64,000 nt of DNA from Sialis fuliginosa (Eukaryota > Arthropoda > Insecta > Megaloptera > Sialidae). The notes beneath the pieces are model-generated. The model saw nothing but the letters and a program-made list of their open reading frames with translations. It did not search any database and was not told the origin of the DNA. The DNA lies in assembly GCA_961205875.1 (NCBI GenBank), contig OY540810.1, positions 2,852,001 to 2,916,000 on the forward strand. Reading direction: 5' to 3'. The translations under genes were made by a program, and so were the position numbers. The stretch's first letter is position 1, and every line of letters begins with the position of its first letter. Shown here in pieces: positions 55,340 to 64,000 of this stretch.

Positions 55340-55895
55340 TGTGCAGTGTAGGGTTAATATTTTACTGATTTATAAAATTCCATTTTTTGTGATGAAATTT
55401 TAACTTTTCTGCATTCCTATTAAAAAAATCTTGCATGTACCCTTAGCAGACATATATATGTGTATGTGATGCAGCTGCATCGGTGGTACAAAGGGCGCTA
55501 ATCCCCCCCTAACATAACCTGACTAACACAGGATTATGACAGTAAAACCAGAGGCTATGGAATGAACTATGTACATATATTTTGTATATGGTATAAGCAA
55601 TACTGTGTAGAGCAAAATGATAGAGGATTTTGCGTATAGTTTGTTTGCCTAAAGCAAATAGTGGGTTAGTTCGAGGTTGCTGATTCTCATCTTGTATTCA
55701 TTGATTACTAATTTTTGGTAATGGGGTTATTTGTTAATGGATTATTTTTTGTTGAAATAAATTGGAATGTAAATTGAATTGATATGAATTAATTTTATTT
55801 AGGGTTCTAGTTCGGGTATTTGTATATTTTTTATACATTTTTTGGGAAAAACGCTTAAATTTGTTGTCCCATTCTTATCACCAAACGGATCGTTT
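55340..55895. other. Intergenic, nothing recognised
   Basis: AT-rich sequence, no gene and no typed repeat. GATGCAGCTGCATCGG near 55469 is an isolated palindrome. Confidence 0.35.
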
Positions 55896-55898
55896 AGA

Positions 55899-56441
55899 AA
55901 AACATCTGCCAAGTAAATGCACAGAGCTTCCTCGTTCTAAATTTACCAAAGGTAGTTAATTATTGAACAATTTAAATAAAAACCGATAATGTAACTCATG
56001 AACCACTAAATCGATATTATTGAAACTTGATCGGATGGTTAGGTCTGGCTTGAGGACGGTCCCATTTCAAAATCATGTGTATGAGAGAGGGGTGACACCC
56101 CAAAATATTATTTTTTTCAAGATATCTCAAGAACGACACATGTTACGTGAAAATTTTATAGAATATTTTTTTGTAGAGCATTAAATTACCTATAATATGG
56201 GTCTACAACGTTTGTTGTAAAATATTCCCTTACAAAGATTTATCTCAATTTATTTTAAAAATTCGTGTTTTGTTTTTCTAAATTTATATTTGCTTGGATA
56301 TATTAAATGTCATTTTGACATTTGCATAAATTTAGATTTAGATTAAAAATATATGAAAAAATAAAAATACATTTTTTTGAATAATTAACTACCTTTGGTG
56401 AATTTAGCACGAGGAAGCACTGTGAATTTACTTGGCAGATG
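55899..56441. mobile_element. CATCTGCC-family copy with both ends alike (foldback derivative)
   Basis: Left end AACATCTGCCAAGTAAATGC and right end TTTACTTGGCAGATG are the same terminus in inverted orientation. The interior (from AACTCATGAACCACT) runs in reverse orientation. The hairpin end is absent, so this arose by fusion of two copies. Confidence 0.7.
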
Positions 56442-56654
56442 ATTTTTTTTATTCCTAAACAATAATTCTGTAATCCACGCGAGCGAAACCGCTAGTCATT
56501 GTATCTGAAGCAAATATAATCATATTTAACAATTTACAACCCTTCTAAATTATCCGATAAATTAAATAAAATAATTTTCTGATAACTCTTCAAACCTAAA
56601 ATAATCTATATACCACAAATACACTCTTGTACATATGTACAGCTAACTAACATA

Positions 56655-56755
56655 GAACACGTGTCACACACGTGTGCGAGATGATATCATGCTGGCGTGT
56701 CACGTGCTGTGTACATCGACACGTGACAGAGCGCCACACGTTACGTGTCGACGGC
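56655..56755. promoter_or_regulatory. Cluster of CACGTG/ACGTG motifs
   Basis: Within about 100 bases: ACACGTGTC, ACACGTGTG, TCACGTGCT, ACACGTGAC and TTACGTGTCG. CACGTG is bound by bHLH factors (Myc/Max, USF, Clock/Cycle) and ACGTG by HIF-type factors. The stretch is GC-richer than its surroundings. No gene was found nearby, so a decayed repeat or an enhancer are both possible. Confidence 0.35.
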
Positions 56756-56759
56756 CAAC

Positions 56760-57200
56760 ACTTACATCTTTTTACTGTACCTTATTATCGCTAATAAGTA
56801 CGATTAAAAAGCTATTGTTGTTTATTTAGGCCAATTCGGCACACTCCGATATGTTTTTAAGCTGAAATTTTTATCATAATACCTACTGATATAATATGTA
56901 TATTTTTTTAAATGGTGTTATTTATTTGGTTAAGTAAATTAACCATGAAATATCATTGTTAGTAGAGATTATTAAATGTGGGAAAATTAGGGTTATTATT
57001 AGATTGCAAAAAAATTCGAATATTTTTAAGCCTCATCCACATAAACGAACGGTTGAAGTTAAGCTTCTTTTGTTTTCATTAATAATGGGAACTAACCGCA
57101 AAAAAATCTAAAAAACATATAGAATATATACCTTATATTAAATTCCTAATGTAATTAACAAAATAATCTAAAAAAATACCTGAAATTTTTGTTTACTTTT
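56760..57200. other. Intergenic, nothing recognised
   Basis: AT-rich sequence without gene or typed repeat. Confidence 0.35.
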
Positions 57201-57204
57201 TTAA

Positions 57205-57935
57205 AGGACCCCGCAGTTTTTGATAGGGAAATGGCTTTCAGTCAATCTCTTTGAAACCAACTGGAAAATATTCTCTAAATCATCCCGATTAAAAGTCTCA
57301 ATGGTCACAACCGCCTAAGTTCTCGAGGTCTCGCGCAAAGAGCTGTTTTGTACCTAATAATGCAATAAAAAAATCGATATAGTACAGGACATTTTGAACA
57401 AAGAAATTAATTTTTATGTATCGTTTTGTTTATTTAATTTCTAGATTTTTTTGTTGTTAAAGTTTGCAAGTTCTAGCAAATTGTTTTATGGTTTATAATA
57501 AAGTTTTTATAAAACATGTTAAGGTATGTGTAGTGCCGTCAGCGCCAGCTACTAGCGATAGTATTAAAAATATTAAATTGTAAAATAAAAACAATAGAAA
57601 ATAAGTTGTCATAAAAATATAACTTTGATTTGTAACACCTTATATAAATGTAACTATTTTAAAAATATGCTGCTTGTCTAGCCTGACAACTTTTGTTTTT
57701 AATGTTTTCTTCCATTTGTTATAATAAATTAAATATTGAACTTGGAAAATCCTGTACTATATCGATTTTTTTTATTGCAGTATTAGGTACAAAACAGCTT
57801 TTTGCGCTAGACCTCGGGAACTTAGGCGGTTGCGACCATTGAGACTTTTAATCGGGATGATTTAGAGAATATTTTCCAGTTGGTTTCAAAGAGATTGACT
57901 GAAAGCCATTTCCCTATCAAAAACTGCGGGGTCCT
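57205..57935. mobile_element. TTAA-flanked foldback element (AGGACCCCGCAG)
   Basis: Left AGGACCCCGCAGTTTTTGAT and right ATCAAAAACTGCGGGGTCCT, each flanked by TTAA (57201-57204, 57936-57939). Arms are about 185 bp and near-perfect. TTAA duplication is diagnostic of piggyBac-type transposition, though the first bases are not the usual CCC. The centre shares a segment with 46745-46905. Confidence 0.7.
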
Positions 57936-57939
57936 TTAA

Positions 57940-58366
57940 TACTTAATTTAATCAGACTATACTAAATAATATTTTTAATAATCTAAAATTAACATTTTTT
58001 AAAAGAACATACCTAAAATATTATATTAATTATATTACAGCAAATTCTATATGTCTTCGATTAATAATTTTTTTCTGTATTATTTATTGTGTAAGTATAC
58101 ACATTCATTAATCAAACAGTTTTATTTATTATATTTACTCTTTTGCCCATCACCTCTGTAAAATCCCACCCCCAAAGAAGGGTTGCTAACATTTCACATT
58201 ATAAGCATTATATATGGTTCAACCATAAAGAATTTTAAAACTTGACATATAAAATAGTTAGTATTTACTATGTTTACATAGCAAGTGTCTAATATTGAAA
58301 TGTACACTATAAAATGATTTTTTGGTATTTAATATTATCTATAGTATTCTATATAAAATAAAAATA
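57940..58366. other. Intergenic, nothing recognised
   Basis: AT-rich sequence without gene or typed repeat. Confidence 0.35.
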
Positions 58367-58885
58367 TCGGTATGGAGAACCATACATGACTTCCATGTTC
58401 TTTAATATCTTTTTAAATAATTTTTAATATATGAAAAATTTCAATGGGATTTGTCAGAAATAAAACTCACCTTTGTTATATAAATATTAGTTTTCTAATG
58501 TCCTATAATAATACACATTCGTAGAATAACTAATTTGATAATTTGAATTTAGTTGCATTTGTTTCCAAGGCAACATGAATTAGTGACGTATTTAAAATTA
58601 AAACGTACACTTTTTAGACGATAGAAGTTACAAAATTTCGAATATTTCCAAAACCCCTAATCCGATTAGCACCAAAATCAATAAGTCTGGAGTACTCACT
58701 GAGACAAACATTTTCCCTAAAAATAATTCAGATCGGTACATTTTTACAGTAGTTATCGTGAACGAAAGAAAATTCTACATCCAGACACACAGACGCACGC
58801 ACAGCCGCCACTTTAACTTTTCTTTACGGTTTGAAGAATCTGCTCTTATCTCGGACACGATTTTTCGACGGTATTACAATACTTC
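58367..58885 (+). repeat. Microsatellite-bearing repeat (GGAGTACTCACTG family), second copy
   Basis: CGGTATGGAGAACC, GTCTGGAGTACTCACTGAGA, CAGACACACAGACGCACGCA and CGATTTTTCGACGGTATTAC, as at 40395-40640, with extra left sequence including ATCCGATTAGCACCAAAATC. Confidence 0.7.
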
Positions 58886-59160
58886 CATTTTCTTCTGAAC
58901 ATTGAAGTAAAAAATCTATGTAAAAACGCTTTGGAAACTGGGTACATTTTCTACGTAACTAACTATTGTCAATAATTAAGTTTTATATATCGATACGGAA
59001 CCCTCAGGGCGCAAGTCCTACTCGCACTTGTTCGTCTTTTTTACACGTATCAAAATTAATTACAATTTGTTGGTATGACATTGGAACCTATATGAAAATT
59101 GAAAATACTGAAAATGTGCTAACTCTTTTTTTCTATTTCAGTTATCTCCCAATATGAGTA

Positions 59161-59613
59161 CAGTAAAAGCTCCTTATTCGCGCTTCCTTCATTCGCGTTT
59201 TCACTATTCGCGGATTAAATAAATGCGACCCAATTCCTATATTCGCGGCTAAAGATTTCTTTATTCGCGGATCTAATCAGGAAACGTGGCATTTAATTTG
59301 AAAAATCTTAGTGAAGGTTTAAGAATGGTAAATGAGCTTTGTGATTTCTTTATGAAAATTGATCCGTCTATGGAACGAAGTCTTATTTTTAAGAGGCAAA
59401 TTGCTAATGCCACTGCTGAATATCAGAATAATTAATCAATATGGTCAAAAACTTCAATTAAATTGATTTTTTTATATTGTATTTGTTTATTTATTTTGTC
59501 ACCTAGGAACGTATCCCCTATAATCCCATATAAATTACCATTCCGTATTCACGGTTTCTGTATTCGCGGCATATTTATGGAACATATACCCCGCGAATAA
59601 AGAGCTTTTACTG
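59161..59613 (+). mobile_element. pogo/Tigger-like MITE, TA-flanked
   Basis: Termini CAGTAAAAGCTCCTTATTCG and CGAATAAAGAGCTTTTACTG with TA on both sides. Repeated TATTCGCGG motifs (ATTCGCGGATTAAATAAATG, ATTCGCGGCTAAAGATTTC) fill the left end. A coding remnant is in the centre (59295-59435). 453 bp. Confidence 0.75.
59295..59435 (+). pseudogene. pogo-type transposase C-terminal remnant (46 codons)
   Basis: Encodes NLKNLSEGLRMVNELCDFFM then KIDPSMERSLIFKRQIANAT and a stop. A helical segment of this style is found near the C-terminus of Tigger/jerky-type transposases, and the terminal repeats agree. Family placement is moderately supported. Confidence 0.45.
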
Positions 59614-59615
59614 TA

Positions 59616-60140
59616 TTTCGTATTAATATTTACATTAAGATAATGATAAACGTGTTTAAACCCTTTCGTGTAAACATAGTAATTTATTGCAACATCACAG
59701 AGTTACAGTTTGCACCCTTTTTTTAACTCTTTTGTGAAGTACCCTGTCATACTTTAAAATGCGGCACACATTTATTGTATTGCAAGGAAGTTATTTTAAA
59801 AACATGATGTATTAGTTTAACATAAAGGGCTTTAGGGTTAGCCCATCTGCAAACGTAAATACTGGATTATTATTTTAAACTTACACATTATTAATATTTA
59901 CATTTTAGATTTTCGTGTTATCAGTACTAGTTGATATAAAACCATGAATATACATTTTTAATAATTTAATTAATATTTATAATTTAACTTGTAATATTTT
60001 TGTTCTAATTTTTTTATATAAACCATATTAATTTTATTAGTTTTTACTTGATTGTGAGTTTTAAGTTTCTATAAATTTTTGAAACATCTAAAACGTCATA
60101 CAAGCTTGTTTTATATTTTTTTATATTTTGACAGAATATA
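59616..60140. other. Intergenic, nothing recognised
   Basis: AT-rich sequence without gene or typed repeat. Confidence 0.35.
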
Positions 60141-60143
60141 TTA

Positions 60144-60610
60144 CTTCCTCGCAATATCGAAGATACGAGAAGCTTTGTGATCGTTTCAGATTGAGACAAA
60201 AAAAAAGTTCTCCGATTTCAAAATTTTAAATTTATCTTTCCGTTTTACGTCAAGACAAACACTTTTCGTCCCGTGTCTGTCTGTCTGTCTGTCCCCTGAA
60301 TCCTTGCCACACGCATAACTCATGAACCACTGAACCGATATTATTGAAACTTGATCTGATGGTTGGATCCAGCTTGAGGACGGTCCCATTTCAAAAACAT
60401 CAAAATCGTGTGTAAGGATGAGGGGTGACATCCAAAAATATTTATTTTTTCAAGATATCTCAAGAACGACAAATGTTACGTGAAAATTTTATAGAATATT
60501 TTTGTACAGCATTAAATTTCCTATAATATGGGCCTACAACGTTTGTTGTTAAATATTCCCTTACAAAGATTTATCTCAATTTATTTTAAAAATTCGTGTT
60601 TTGTTTTTCA
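60144..60610 (-). mobile_element. GCTTCCTCG-family element, hairpin end preserved
   Basis: Starts at the hairpin CTTCCTCGCAATATCGAAGA, then ACGTCAAGACAAACACTTTT, a (TGTC)n run at about 60271-60293 and the CCACTGAACCGATATTATTG block. It stops in TTCGTGTTTTGTTTTTC; the CATCTGCC end is missing. Confidence 0.75.
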
Positions 60611-62060
60611 AAGATCTTACGGATTCCCTCTTCCTCCCAAAACTTTAATTTTAGTTTGTTTTTAATAATTTCAGTTGATTAATTTTACATTTTTGTTGTC
60701 GATAGTTCATTATTACCTTTTTAATAGAAATTTTTACACCTATATGCATATTTACAAAATACAATTATTTATACACACTTTTTTACACCCTGGTATTTTA
60801 ATATATAAAAAATCCGTTAACAGAAGCTTGCGTTTTACCTAAAAAATAAAAAAATCAATTTGGTTAATCTACTGTAAATAACGTTGTTGGTTTCACTAAA
60901 AAACAAAAAAATTATGAATCGTTTTAACGTTTACATTGCACTTTTCAAACGTTTTAACAATTACAAAAATAGGAGTGACAATTATTCAAAATAACTGGGA
61001 ATATGAAAATGTAAATATTCACTGCTCATCTGTTTTGAATGATAGTGTGTTGATATTTACTCTGTAGCACTTTTGAATTTTAAGCAACATGTTAGTACAG
61101 GTTTCACTAAAATCGGTTCAGTAGTTTTTGAGATCATTTCAGTCAAACACACGCATATAATAATAGATTATTATTATTATAAAAAATATATAATTAGTAT
61201 AGTCAAAGCGTCCCAAAAAATAGGGCAACCGTGCATTTTGGGTAGGGGGGTCAGTCGTGAGTCTAACACTGAGTTTTCTGGATTGTGAACGATGCTTTTT
61301 TGCCGCATTTTTGAAAATAAGGGTGCAATTAATTTTTTTGTTTATCTCCGTAACTGTGTATTTTAGCAGATATATCAATTCTCTGTAACTTTTATTAGTA
61401 ACTTCTTGGCGTTTCATTTATAATAAAAAAGTTTTTGAGGTAAAATAACTATTGTATTTTCAGTCTTACAAAAAAATGCTTCTTTACTTTTTTGTAGAGC
61501 GTTTCCTAATAAACAATTTAACCTATTTTTATCTTTACATTGCTCTAACGATCGAATAACCTTAAAAACAGAAATATATGTCTTTAATACAAAGTGACTC
61601 ATCGGAAAATGATTCATGTTATTTTTTGAAAACCTAAACACTACAAAAAGTTAAATTGTAGTTTAAGGATGTATGGCAGGTATATAATTTCAACGAGAAA
61701 TAGTTGAAATTTGGATAAGTTACTCCTTACTATATCTTAAGTATCCACACATAATTTCAGAAGGTTTTACAACATACTTTGAAAGTTATTAATTTTTTTA
61801 ATTAACATTGGCTGTTATGTCAGAATGGTGTATTGACGGTTAAAGTCCAATAAAAAATATGGTTCAAGCATCGAGAAAAATCTGAAATTTTCACAACACG
61901 TCACTTACATATTTAGCAACAAGTTTCATAAAAAAAAATTAACATATACAGTAACTAAATTGCGAGAAAAAAATAATTATTGCTGAAAAATATTTAAAAA
62001 AAAATAATGGCGTACTGAAATGCAATGATTTGTTTTATTACAATATTACCTTGTTTTAAA
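60611..62060. other. Intergenic, repeat-like, no gene
   Basis: No supported gene. ACTAAAATCGGTTCAGTAGT near 61107 is a fragment of the CGGTTCAGT repeat type. Short open frames at 61073-61641 show no family resemblance. Confidence 0.4.
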
Positions 62061-62099
62061 ATTTAAACTAAAATATACACCTTAACCACAATAAACCAA

Positions 62100-62152
62100 T
62101 GTCACTCGACACGTGTTTCGACTTCACAAGAAGTCCTCATCAGGAGCCTAAC
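62100..62152 (-). ncRNA. Intact type I hammerhead ribozyme
   Basis: On the minus strand: CTGATGA core (62143-62137), helix II GGACTTC-TTGT-GAAGTC (perfect stem, tetraloop), GAAA, a two-pair helix III AC-ACGT-GT, then GTC (62110-62108) as cleavage site. Helix I is formed by GCTC before the core and GAGT after the cleavage site. This is the minimal hammerhead with very short helix III known from Penelope-like elements and schistosome satellites; such forms often act as dimers. All core bases are present, so self-cleavage after 62108 is predicted. Confidence 0.85.
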
Positions 62153-62194
62153 AGTTCCAGACTGATACAGTCTTGGTCAAACCTAATATTTATA

Positions 62195-62638
62195 TTAAAA
62201 GGGCTTATCCCGCTTCAATGATTCTGACCAATCGACTGCAAGGTCTAGAAGGACTGAAGCTGGGATAGGTCCGGTACCACTATTAAAAATCCTAGTCTTA
62301 TCCCTCAAGATTTCTAAGCTTTCTGCTGCGTCCAATTGATTGTTATTACTGCATGCTTTAATTAGTTTTAAATTACTTATGTCTGTAGTGTGATTTAATG
62401 CAGTCATATGATGAGCTACGCTGGATTTATCAACCCGGTTGTATTTTAGGTGAGCCATGTGCTCTTTAAATCTAATGTTTATTGATCTCTTAGTTTGTCC
62501 TATGTAACTTTTGTCGCAATTTAAGCAGTTAATTTTATAAATACCCGATTTTTCATTTACTTCTGTTTTATCTTTGGGGTTACCTAGGAGAGTTTTAATA
62601 TTGTTATTATTAGAATAAACCAATTTAAATTTTTTTTG
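62195..62638 (-). pseudogene. Penelope-like GIY-YIG endonuclease domain
   Basis: 142 codons with an open frame: SNNNNIKTLLGNPKDKTE, then KSGIYKINCLNCDKSYIGQT, RSINIRFKEHMAHLKYN, SVAHHMTALNHTTD and a tail ending SESLKRDKPF. GIY, YIG, the arginine of the next helix and a CxxC...H...H set match the Penelope endonuclease. The upstream reverse transcriptase is missing, so this is a dead fragment even though the frame is intact. The locus is nearly identical to the shorter fragment at 47888-48121. Confidence 0.85.
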
Positions 62639-62949
62639 TTTTAAAATGTAAATATTTTGCGGTTCTTAACTAATTTCCTAATAACATAAAAATGTAAACG
62701 TAATAGACACTATTCATATTATTTTTACCCCAAAATAACCCAACAATACACGTCAAAAAAAAACTTAGTATCTCGGTGACACATTGTGACAAGTTATCGT
62801 TGACACCTTTAGATAATGCCACAACGGGTAGTCGGCGAGCTTTCGTTAATCCGATTTGTTTTCTGTTGCGGAATAATCGCGGAGTGTTTCGATTTACCGC
62901 TAAGTTAAGCGGAATATTTTTTACATCAGTATAATACTAATTTATAACT

Positions 62950-63480
62950 AATTTATGTACAGATACGAGAAGCTTTGAGATCGTGTTTTAACCGAATTAA
63001 AAAAAGGAGGATGTTCTCAATTCGTCAATAAGGTACTGGCACCAGTTATGGCCGCTATAAGAGCATATTTACTGTTTTTGTGATTGACTTTTTTTTTTTT
63101 AATTATCTTGAACTCATGTTACTAATAAAATAAGTAACTATTTATTTAATCAATTTAATGGCCAAAGTCCGCAAATATAGTTTGTTTTTTAAATTATAAC
63201 CTTTTATTTTGTTTATGTTTTTTCTCCAGTGATGGATAAAGCAAAACTAGTAATGAGCATGCAGTGATGGACACCTGTTAATGATTACAAAATGATAAGT
63301 ACTACGATATAAAAGAAATATTTTTTACAGCAGTATAATACTTATTTATAACTAATTTATGTACAGATACGAGAAGCTTTGAGATCGTGTTTTAACTGAA
63401 TTAAAAAAAGGAGGATGTTCTCAATTCGTCAATAAAGTACTGGCACCAGTTATGGCCGCTATAAGTGCAAGGTTTACTGT
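62950..63480 (+). repeat. Tandem duplication of a repeat junction
   Basis: The block ACAGATACGAGAAGCTTTGA through AAAAAAAGGAGGATGTTCTC and GTACTGGCACCAGTTATGGC occurs at about 62959-63065 and 63363-63470, a period of about 404 bp. Each copy joins a hairpin-end fragment of the GCTTCCTCG family to a GGTACTGGCACCAG-family end; the first also includes the block with ATGGATAAAGCAAAACTAGT. Confidence 0.7.
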
Positions 63481-63510
63481 TTTTCTGATTGATGGGTTTC
63501 TTTTTACTTC

Positions 63511-63830
63511 CATGTTCTGAAAGAAATGGAAGTATTGTAATACCATCGAAAAATCGTGTCCGAGAAAATGACAAATTCTGATTGTACTAACTTCAAAACG
63601 TAAAGAAAAGTTAATTTCCGCATGGCGGCTGTGCGTGTGTCTGGATGTAGAATTTTTTTTCGTTCACGATAACTACTGTAAAAATGCACCGATCTGAATT
63701 ATTTTTCGGAAAAATGTTTGTCTCGGTAAGTACTCCAGACCTATTGATTTTGGTGCTAATTGGATTAGGGGTTTTCGAAATTTTGTAACTTTTTCGTCTA
63801 AAAAGTGAACATTGCGAGTATTATCTCACT
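63511..63830 (-). repeat. Microsatellite-bearing repeat (GGAGTACTCACTG family), third copy
   Basis: Reverse orientation: CGAAAAATCGTGTCCGAG, GTGCGTGTGTCTGGATGTAG, AAGTACTCCAGACCTATTGA. Matches 58367-58885 closely. Confidence 0.7.
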
Positions 63831-64000
63831 AATTTTGATAAGATTTGATACATTTGCAGTTCAATTGAATCTAAGGGACATTTATTATTTATACGTGCCC
63901 AAACAGCCATTAAAGTGGTGAAAAACACACTTAAAATTTGAATTGTCAAATTAATTGTTCTACGAATGTGTATTATGTTTTTGACATTAGGACATTAAAA

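Larger units (their letters stand above)
62070..62640 (-). mobile_element. Penelope-like retroelement, 5'-truncated
   Basis: Minus-strand order: GIY-YIG endonuclease coding region (62638-62195), a short 3' region, then a hammerhead ribozyme (62152-62100) and the terminal GTGGTTAAGGTGTATATTTT. The reverse transcriptase part is absent. Relatives: 47888-48121 (coding) and 35425-35581 (ribozyme region). Penelope-like elements are known to carry hammerhead motifs in their terminal repeats. Confidence 0.85.

Noticed and set aside
1..64000. tRNA or rRNA genes
   Set aside because: No segment with a convincing tRNA A/B-box and cloverleaf or rRNA core was recognised by eye; a covariance search could still find one.

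Overview
This window is AT-rich nuclear DNA from an animal, almost certainly an insect. Genes are split by GT-AG introns, runs of the TTAGG/CCTAA type occur as interspersed traces, and c-type lysozymes lie next to metazoan cilia and post-translational-modification genes. I cannot fix the order from sequence alone. Most of the window is transposon-derived, mainly short non-autonomous DNA elements, many of them near-perfect palindromes.

Five protein-coding genes can be reconstructed exon by exon, each with a consistent reading frame. (1) 2627-16498 (+): an RPGR homologue of 8 exons and 668 aa, with a seven-blade RCC1 propeller, an acidic Glu-rich region and a C-terminal CIIL prenylation box. 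(2) 18674-25782 (+): an OARD1/TARG1-type macrodomain ADP-ribosyl hydrolase with a disordered repeat-rich N-terminal extension of about 600 residues. It has three candidate alternative last exons: a basic tail, a transmembrane tail anchor, and a second, catalytically degenerate macrodomain. (3) 30038-37552 (-): vitamin K-dependent gamma-glutamyl carboxylase (GGCX), 9 coding exons and 701 aa, with a probable 5' untranslated exon near 41364-41450 beside a perfect RFX X-box. (4, 5) 45859-47577 and 48333-49968 (-): two tandem c-type lysozymes with 3 exons each.

The introns and intergenic space are filled with elements that can often be typed from termini and target-site duplications: TA-flanked Tc1/mariner or pogo MITEs, hAT elements with 8-bp duplications (one only 56 bp long), PIF/Harbinger MITEs with TAA duplications (one keeping a transposase N-terminus), a TTAA-flanked foldback, Penelope-like retroelement fragments with a GIY-YIG endonuclease domain and an intact hammerhead ribozyme, and a recurrent microsatellite-bearing family with subterminal inverted repeats. 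From about 50 kb to the end I find no host gene, only repeats.

The genes do not form one pathway. RPGR points to cilia (sensory neurons, sperm), OARD1 to removal of ADP-ribose, GGCX to ER protein carboxylation, and the lysozymes to digestion or immunity. The most unusual items are the terminal-exon set of the OARD1-like gene, the X-box motifs upstream of RPGR and GGCX, the ribozyme-bearing Penelope fragment, and a transposon end that abuts (and may supply) an RPGR splice acceptor.
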